DNA from: Zarea fungicola
Lineage: Eukaryota > Ascomycota > Sordariomycetes > Hypocreales > Cordycipitaceae
Direction of reading: 5' to 3'
NCBI GenBank assembly: GCA_900169235.1
Contig: FWCC01000043.1
Span: 1-64,000 of the forward strand
DNA length: 64,000 nucleotides
A program made the translations under genes and the position numbers. This document shows, in pieces, positions 57,101 through 64,000 of the stretch (positions are counted from its first letter, which is position 1; every line of letters starts with the position of its first letter). The notes below the pieces were generated by a model. The model made no database searches, was not told the origin of the DNA, and worked only from the letters and a program-made list of their open reading frames with translations.

Positions 57101-57357
57101 TCTGGGACATCTCGTGTTATAAGCACGGATTTGTGCAGAGGTTTAGGTTGTTACGAATAGTAAACTGGATGCTAATCTGGTTTGCTGGTTAGATAATGCA
57201 TGGATATTGTCTTTATAACTTTTACAGTCTTTGTAACTTTTATAGCTGAACCAAGTTGGTTTATTTATTGTGCTAGGTGGTTTAAACCTTGATGAGTCGT
57301 ATTGTGCTGTTGCCATGCTTGACAGGGCAGTAGAGTATTTTGCAAAGCGGATAGAAC
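51189..57357. other. 6.2-kb gene-poor region downstream of the regulator
   Basis: No supported gene. Open frames such as 55189-55863 (plus) lack motifs, and those around 52.1-52.9 kb overlap on opposite strands. Some CT-rich and GA-rich tracts are present. The first few hundred bases are presumably the regulator 3' UTR. Confidence 0.5.
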
Positions 57358-59192
57358 TCAGCATACGCCAACCGTCATGGCAGTCGCAATAACATCATCG
57401 AGGTCAGTTGCTCGAAGCGGAACAGACGACACCCTTGGTCCCACAGCCACAAGTTCAGTGACGGGAAAGCAAGAGTGAAGAGCAGGCCGCTCAAGAACAA
57501 AACATCGCTCCGCAAAATTTCCCGGTTCGTTTCTTTGCCTCCACGGGTTTGTAATGCGGCGAAGCGAGACTAGGCGCCAGCCACCGATATTAACAGTGAC
57601 GCGCCGCAGCAGCAGAATTCTTTCATGGCCTTCTTGGCGCCTGGAAAGCTCGGCATCCGTCTCCAGCAGCCTGTTCAGTAGACCAATGGCCGTCTGCAGG
57701 GCGGCATCGTGCGATGCCTGAGCATCAGTCCTCACAAGGCCGTCTTCGTCGTCGAGTACCGTGATGGAGGACGGCTGAGCTTTGACAGCCTGCGTGTGCA
57801 TGGTGAGCTCGCGCAGATTCCGAAATCCAGCAACGGCCTGGACGAATTCAACGGCGTCGCACACCCTTGTATCCATGTCCAACTCAAGCGTGCGGACATG
57901 CGTGAGCTCCCTGGCCAACGTCAGGACGTCCCCCACAAGCAATGTAGGACACGGCAGTCCGTCATCATCCTCGAATCCTATAAAGTCTCGTACTCGCAGA
58001 CATTGCAGCGAGTTCTTGTGCCGTACAATGGAGTCGAGCGGAAATCGTCCCACGTCGCAGGTAATGTCGAGGCTTGTCAGAGCACGCACGTGCGTTCCGA
58101 TGAGCGTCGCCAGGAGTTTGGTGGCCGTTCTGCCCTCTTCTTCATCTGGGTACACGCTATGGCAGTTTATTGTGAGGGTATGTAGATTGGCGAAATCAGT
58201 CATGGAAATGGAGCGCAGAAAGCCATACATGGGGACGTCGGTGAGGCAAAGGCATCGCACCCGGGCAAAGTCCCAGTGCTCGTCAACTTGATCCCGGGTA
58301 TGCTGCCAGCGATATGATTTCAGGTGGAGATTCTTAATTGGCGGCAGTCGTTCTCCGTCTGTGAGCTCAAAGCTGCAGCCGTATCCATTGTCTTGGTAGT
58401 GAAAAGTCTCGAGTTTAGTCGCTTGCAGCAGCATCCTCTTCAACGGTGTCAGCCACCTTGAGAGTTTGGGATGCCCGCCAGCGATTCGCATAGAGTGTAG
58501 CTGTTTGATATGCTTTCTGAGCAGTGTATCGTTTGGAAATCGTAGTGGTACATTCTCAAGTAAAAGCTTCGTCCCTGGTGGAATGTGGTCCAGGACTGTC
58601 GGAGGTGGCCAGGCTCCATGAGCATTTTGGCCAGCCTGGGAGTCATCCCCATTGAGCCATCTATTGGTTAAACAAGTCAGGCATCTGCGACGTATCATAT
58701 CACTAGAAATCTCAGAGCATGATGCGATTAATATCTACTCACTGGAACGACTGTAGATGTGTGGCCAGCACTAGCAGGCGTTGCACTTTGTCAGGGTCGA
58801 GATGGCTGCGGACAACGAGATGTCGTGTGTGAGTGGAAATGAGCCGTGCAACAGAAGAAGGCTTGTCTTGTATTTCATCCAGTATTTTCTCGTTCACTTC
58901 GACCTTATTGTAGAAAACTGGTGTTGCCCATGCTTCAAAGGGTCGAGACACCAAACGACAGATGTGAGCAGAGCGCCAATCAAGGTCACGCAGCTGCGAG
59001 CATTTGGTGAGTATTTTTTTTCATGACAGGAATTTTTGGGGGAGGAAAGCAACTCACATGAGTAAAAATTATAGAGCAAAGTTCGGGTGATAATTTATCG
59101 AAACCAAGTTTTGACTCCCAGTTTTCGAAGCCAGACTCCAGTGATGAAGAATAGGATGCAGTTGGTGTGTGGGCGGGAGTCGGTAGCTGCAT
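57358..59192 (-). CDS. F-box-like protein with LRR-type C-terminal region, 562 aa, three exons
   Basis: Minus-strand exons are 59192-59058, 58993-58743 and 58660-57358, joined by introns of 64 and 82 nt with GTGAGT donors. The joined N-terminus reads FDKLSPELCSIIFTH, then LRDLDWRSAHICRLVSRPF across the first intron; this is an F-box-type three-helix pattern (about residues 30-65). The rest contains recurrent leucine-spaced stretches (LHTLTINC, LTSLDITCDV, VRTLELDM, LRELTMH) typical of the irregular LRR region of fungal F-box proteins. It is expected to act as a substrate adaptor of an SCF ubiquitin ligase, but the substrate is unknown. This group is large and variable in moulds. Confidence 0.78.
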
Positions 59193-61569
59193 CGCGGCTT
59201 TTAATAATATCTACCGAGCTTCAAGTACTGTGTCATAGCTCCCGTTGTAATCGTCCTGGTAGTACAGCGCCTCCCGGCTGTGGTGGTTTCGAGTGTCTCG
59301 TGTACCTGCTGGATGTGTAGGTAGGAAAGGGACACGGCATGCCGGAGAGAAATGAGAATATCAATGGCCTTGGAACAAATGGCAGTTTGGGTCACAGCTC
59401 GGGAGATTTGAGCCATGTAGTTTGTCAGTGGTTGGTCCTGGCTCAGATGGACAATGCTTGGGCACCGCTCAGATAACAGGACACGGATAGATATGGCAAA
59501 GTGGGCGGATGGTTCGCGCAGGCGGGGTGCCAACTTATAACTGGGATTGAAACCGTCAGCTATATATGGCTTGGGCATGATGTCAGCCACATTTCACGGC
59601 GACGACACATCTCAAAAGCCGGGTAGGACTATGTCTGTGTCTTTTCGCATCGGGCTTGTGATCGCTCGGCATATTTTTACTGGTCTAATAGGAAATACGG
59701 CGTGGCCAAACCGACCCAAGATGCATAGAAAAAAGCACTAGGCAAGAAGCAGTAATATTTGAGAATGTAAAGGCCAAGGCGGGACGGTGAGCCGCCGGTC
59801 TAGAGTGTTATGGAGGGTGTCAATGACATTCTAGCCTGCGTGGATGGTGGATCAGTCTCCTCCTGGCTGGCGACGTCTTACGACTCCTCGTATGGTCAAA
59901 AGGGATGCATACCGCGGAAAGGGCATACTGCATCCTGCAGAATCGTTTTGAGCGAAAAGAAAAGGGTCTGGGTCAAGTGTCTTTGGATTCGGCCAATCGT
60001 CAAGCCTATGCCGCTTGTTTGTCTCGTAGGGTTCTGCGGCACTGGTTCCTCGATGCCAAACTGGAACAATGGTCTAGCCACTCGTTCAGTTTCGAACAGG
60101 GGAACTGAGTCAACGTCACCGCTTGGCCATAGCCGGACCCCACGCAGCATGGTAGACGGTTAAAACAATCGTTAATGATCCGGCCCAAGTTCCTAGCTCG
60201 CTGCCAAGCCAGTTGGGGGATTGGCATGTGGCAGAACAGTCTTTGTTATTCTCACATTAAAGCATTTACGTTGAGGCAAATGGAGATTCAACCCTAGTGT
60301 GAGAATAGCTTAAGCCCTTACTCATTAGCGGCGTCAAGGCTCAGACAAAGTCTCAGCAGCTCGACACAAGTTGTAAAGGGTGTTACAAGTCACCTTTGTT
60401 CGTCTACAGTGGCAGAGAGCAAAACATACAAAAGTTCAACATGGGCATTGCATTAGAAAGAAATTATCCAGATCAGGGGGCCGGCGGGTCTGCATTAGAA
60501 CCTGTTCTGTCCACGTTTTCTCATTGCAAAACGTCTCATCCCATTCAACTTTTTTTATGCCGAGAGGGGGGTAAAAGATGGCGTTTTCGCAACTTTAGCT
60601 GAATGAGGAAATCGACCAGGTTCTTGGCCCAATCGTGAGTCTGATTGCCGCCCCACGAGAGGCAAGCCCCTCTTGACTGCTTTTGTCGACATGCCATTAG
60701 TTTGAATGAAGGTCAGCCGTGGCCATGATAGTTGATGAATGATACAAAAAATCGCATGAGCGGTTTAAAAAGGGGATTGCTCTGGCTTAGAAGCTCAAGG
60801 CAGGTGTGGCAGTTCCCGGACTCGGAGGAAAAGATGGCATTACAAGTTAAGCCGGCTGTCGAGTGACAGATCCGGTGTAAGTTGTGGACAGTTGTGTGGC
60901 TTGTGCGTGCTATGTACCAAAATCCACTGTCTTGATGCTACGTTGAAAATTGAGAGTGGACACTCCACGATCGTAGAACCTCTAGATTACGACAAATAAC
61001 TCATGTACTTCATAGTAAAGACCCTGCATCAATAGCGGTGCAAAATAGGCCAAGTTTGCGAAAAAGGATCTTCCAAACTAAGATCTGCGACTGTGTGGCT
61101 CATGTCTCACACTCGCCCTATGGGGGCACAGGCAACGTTTTGTTGTTGGTTGGCACTGTCTTAAATTCTAGAGTCTCCATACACAACCAAGGGTATAATG
61201 CACAGTCATGGCCTACTATACCCCAATTGCATTCAGGCCCTCGTATAGCTCGTTGGCTACTTACAAAAATAGATGTATATATAGATAAAAATAAAAGTAT
61301 CATTGGTATCAGATGACGTGAATACACAAAAGAAAAAATACAAGAAAAGGAAAAGGACAAAATTTATGGGTGCTGGACCTTGGGATCAAGGTATCAACCC
61401 CGATACAAAAAATTTGGGATACGCAGGCAAGGGGACGAAAAAGTCGCTAAAAAGAAAACAAGTGTGAATAGTAACCGATCTATCACAAGCCAAGACAAGC
61501 TGCGTGCTATGCTTCCCATTTCTGCCTCTTCCGACATGTGCATGACATGGTTTGTCTGCTGGGTAGCAT
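59193..61569. other. 2.4-kb intergenic region, nothing recognised
   Basis: Promoter of the F-box-like gene, with a TATATA stretch near 59561, and the 3' flank of the VHS/GAT gene. A 129-codon frame at 59201-59590 (minus) overlaps this promoter and has no motif, so I leave it out. Confidence 0.45.
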
Positions 61570-63273
61570 CTAGTAGGAAGACTTGCCCTTGGCAGCAGAT
61601 TCGTAAAGATCCTCAACCGAGGAATTCTTGGTCAGAGGAGAAACAGTGGCGGCGGCAGAGCCAGTTGGCTGTACGGGTGGCGCATTACTGGCCGGCGTAA
61701 ATCCGGGGTGGAATGGTTCGAGCGGCATTTCTTCCCGAAGAGCCGGAGTCCTGGAGCGTGATCCAGCCCCATTTGGGGTATTCTCGCCATGCTGGGGATC
61801 AGAAAAGGGGTCCGCAAAGGGGTCCTCGTCGTCATCGCCCCCATGCAACTTCTTGCCCTTGTTCAGGCCGGAGCCCGAGGCCGAGGCCAGGGCTGAGCCG
61901 GAACCAGATCCAGATGCCTCCATGGCATAACTGTCCATCATCTTTCCCTTGCCGTTCCGCACAGGAAGTACCGGCGTGTCGACAATGGGGGACACCTCGT
62001 ATTCCGCGGGAGCAGGGGTTTCAGCTGTTGGCGTTGCAGTTTCGGATCGCAGGTTGAGGCCGAGCTGCTTCCTGGCCGAAAGAACTGATCGTTGGTGCTG
62101 GTTGAGGGCGGTCTGCAGCTGCTCGTTGGTGTCAATGAGGCTCTCCATGGTCTCATTGTCGGGGCCAGGGTTGCTCGCGACCATGTATCCCTGGATACTT
62201 CTCGAGGCGCTCAGACAGCGGTCGGCAAACTCCCTAATCAGGTCGTTGTCGAGTATCTCGGTGGGGGGCGTGTTCATAACAACTTGTTCGAGGAGCTTGG
62301 CCGAGGTCCTGGCCTCTTCCAGTCTGCTGGCGAGCTCGACGGCGCTGGGCAACTTATTGTTGGTATGGTGTCGAGAAAAGTAGTTTTGGCCGTGGCCGTT
62401 TTGGGGTGCGTCCTGCTGCTGCTGCTGCTGGTTGATGAACTCACGGTGCGCAACCATTGGGTTGCGCTATGAGGACTTGTTAGTTCCGTACATGACTACA
62501 GCGTGCGCCGAGGGGGTTGGGTTCTTACGCCATAGACAGCCTGAATTTTGGTCTTTTCCTTGGCCCACATTTGCAGCAAGACGGAGAGGTTCTCGTCGTA
62601 GGACTTTGTTTGCTCAAAGTCGTCGAGGGTCTCAATGAGCATCTGGCGTACGTTGAGGTCCTTGGTTCCTCGCAAGAGGTTCTTGCACGTCTCGGCGAAT
62701 TTGGAGTCCAGGTTTCTTGTAAACATGGGACCGGGGTTTTCGGTAAGGATGCGTAGTAGCATAATGGCATTGTATTGCCATGCGGCGCGCTGAAAGTATT
62801 CCTTGTTCAGGAACTTTCGGATCAGGCGCGCGCATTCTGTGGCGGCCGCGGGGGAAGATTCGGCGGCTTCGACAATGGGGGGGAGGAAGAGGACCTCGTC
62901 GCCCTATTGGAATGGTCGTTGTTAGCTTGATTCATTATTGATGGTAGTGCGCAGTGGTGACATACCTGTACATTGTATCCCGACTCGCAAAAGGCTTTCT
63001 GTCGCACAGGGTTAACTGGGGCGCACAACATTATAATCTCGTGGAAAATGGTCAAATTCCTACCACACTATCATGGGCTGTTTTCTCTGGTGGTTCGCCT
63101 TGCCGGGGCGCGATGGCAGCTGCCGTCGTCGTCGTCGTGTTTGGCGGTGCTGCTAAATGGTGTGTCAGATTACCCAAGCCAAATTAGCCAAGAGGTTTTG
63201 TCGGCATACCTGTGCTCCGCCTCTTGATGCCGCCAAGCATCTTATTCATGCTAAGACTCTTCATTGACTTCAT
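61570..63273 (-). CDS. LSB5: LSB5-like VHS and GAT domain protein, 485 aa, five exons
   Basis: Minus-strand exons are 63273-63210, 63152-63064, 62998-62966 (33-nt microexon), 62903-62529 and 62466-61570. All phases agree and give 485 aa. Exons 2-4 encode the VHS superhelix (VKAFCESGYNVQ, VLFLPPIVEAAESSP, IRKFLNKEYF, LLRILTENPGP). Exon 5 begins with RNPMVAHREF and a Gln6 tract, followed by a GAT-type helical bundle (LASRLEEARTSAKLLEQVV, DTNEQLQTALNQHQRS) and a disordered acidic tail with a DPFADPF motif. Yeast Lsb5 binds ubiquitin, Arf3 and Las17 and links endocytosis to actin at the cell cortex. Total length and the clathrin/EH-like DPF motifs suit an endocytic adaptor. A run of Thr codons (ACG repeats) sits in exon 2. 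Confidence 0.85.
62966..62998 (-). other. 33-nt microexon of the LSB5-like gene
   Basis: Encodes KAFCESGYNVQ only. If its upstream intron (63063-62999) were retained, the frame would hit a stop soon after GTAGGAATT. The exon is flanked by AG and GTATGT borders and keeps phase 0 on both sides. Confidence 0.75.
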
Positions 63274-64000
63274 GATGGCTGGGTATATTGAAAAGACGGG
63301 TGCAGTGAAGAAAATATTCTGGCTCTTGTCGGCGGGATAGCGGTGCCTGGTAGACGGGGCGGGACACGCGGCGAAGTTGGGACGTTGGGACAAGGGGTCA
63401 GTCGATTTGGAGCCAGGCAAAGGCGCTAGGTGAGGCAGGGAGTCGAGTACGGGCGGGAAGATCAGGATTCGGGCGGAGAGATGGCAGGCGAAATTCAGTG
63501 AATGCCAAGGATTGGGAGATTCAGGAAAAAGAAGAGAGAGCAAGATGTTGGATGGGAAGGCGGGACGGGGTTTGAAATGTTGAAGACCGTTGTGGATGGC
63601 CGGGCGGAGATGGGCTGCGCCGCCAGTGCTACGATGCAAGAATGCTACCAACAGAGCAGGCAGTAGATGCTACAGAGCGCCTGTTGGAGTGGTGGCTTCC
63701 AGTACCTTGGAGGCAACAGGCACTAAAGTACCCAAGTTTAGGTTAGTGGCCATCCATAGGTACTAACCTAGTAGTGTACCCAATACGTCTACTGGAGGCA
63801 CCTTATGGGTACGGCGACCGTCAGCCTGATCATTAATTAGCTGGACTTGACAGGGGGAGTTGTTGGGGGACAATGGGGAGGCTCCCTTTTGGACCAGTGA
63901 GAGGCAGTGCCTGCAGGCAGCGGGCTGTAGCGGGGTCGTTGTGGCGCGGGCAGCCTGGAGGTAGCAAACAGTGGCAAGCAAGTACGTAAATTTGCACCTT
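63274..64000. other. Promoter side of the LSB5-like gene to window end
   Basis: GC-rich leader region, then a spacer with several GGTACT/AGGTACTAACC-like repeats near 63.70-63.78 kb. I see no gene before the window ends. Confidence 0.45.

Noticed and set aside
59201..59590. 129-codon open frame on the minus strand
   Set aside because: Covers the probable promoter of the F-box-like gene (with a TATATA stretch) and has no motif.

Overview
The window looks like nuclear DNA of a filamentous ascomycete (Pezizomycotina, probably Sordariomycetes; this placement is inference). Genes are interrupted by short introns, mostly 50-90 nt, with GTRNGT-like donors, CTRAY-like branch sites and YAG acceptors. 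There are three Zn2Cys6 regulators and several typical mould families (GFA/CENP-V proteins, F-box-like proteins, S33 tripeptidyl aminopeptidase, Git1-type MFS permease). I rebuilt 19 protein genes by joining exons by phase. Exon joins, motifs and spacings were read from the sequence; family names come from known motifs; no database search was possible.

Layout. 0.3-2.5 kb: C2H2 zinc-finger protein (+). 2.65-3.5 kb: beta-hydroxyacid dehydrogenase (-). 5.4-10.3 kb: the most interesting block. It holds a PhnZ-type HD mixed-valence diiron oxygenase (-), a PhnY-like Fe(II)/2-oxoglutarate dioxygenase of the PhyH family (-), and a divergent Git1-type MFS permease (+). The two promoter regions of this block carry five perfect CACGTG boxes, the core recognised by Pho4/NUC-1-type phosphate-starvation regulators. 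I read the block as a candidate fungal oxidative phosphonate-scavenging module: import, C-alpha hydroxylation, then oxidative C-P cleavage releasing phosphate. 10.9-13.8 kb: double GFA/CENP-V protein (+) and an F-box-like family protein (-).

14.8-26.2 kb: a loose tailoring or detoxification neighbourhood with a GST-like protein (-), Zn2Cys6 regulator (+), FAD monooxygenase (+), single-domain GFA protein (-) and a second Zn2Cys6 regulator (-). 27.8-30.8 kb: Ser/Thr-rich secreted protein and secreted S33 tripeptidyl aminopeptidase (both -). 31.5-33.8 kb: a protein with seven tandem 8-residue CCFS repeats (+) and a small conserved-looking unknown (-). 35.4-38.6 kb: SHB17-like sedoheptulose bisphosphatase with an unusually long first intron (+), convergent with a SAM methyltransferase (-).

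38.6-57.4 kb is nearly empty. A single Zn2Cys6 regulator (49.8-51.2 kb) lies in about 17 kb without another recognisable gene, with hairpin-forming inverted repeats near 42.1-42.3 kb and an assembly gap at 49.37-49.41 kb just upstream. 57.4-59.2 kb: F-box-like protein (-). 61.6-63.3 kb: LSB5-like VHS/GAT protein (-) with a 33-nt microexon. I found no convincing tRNA, rRNA, CRISPR array or intact transposon.
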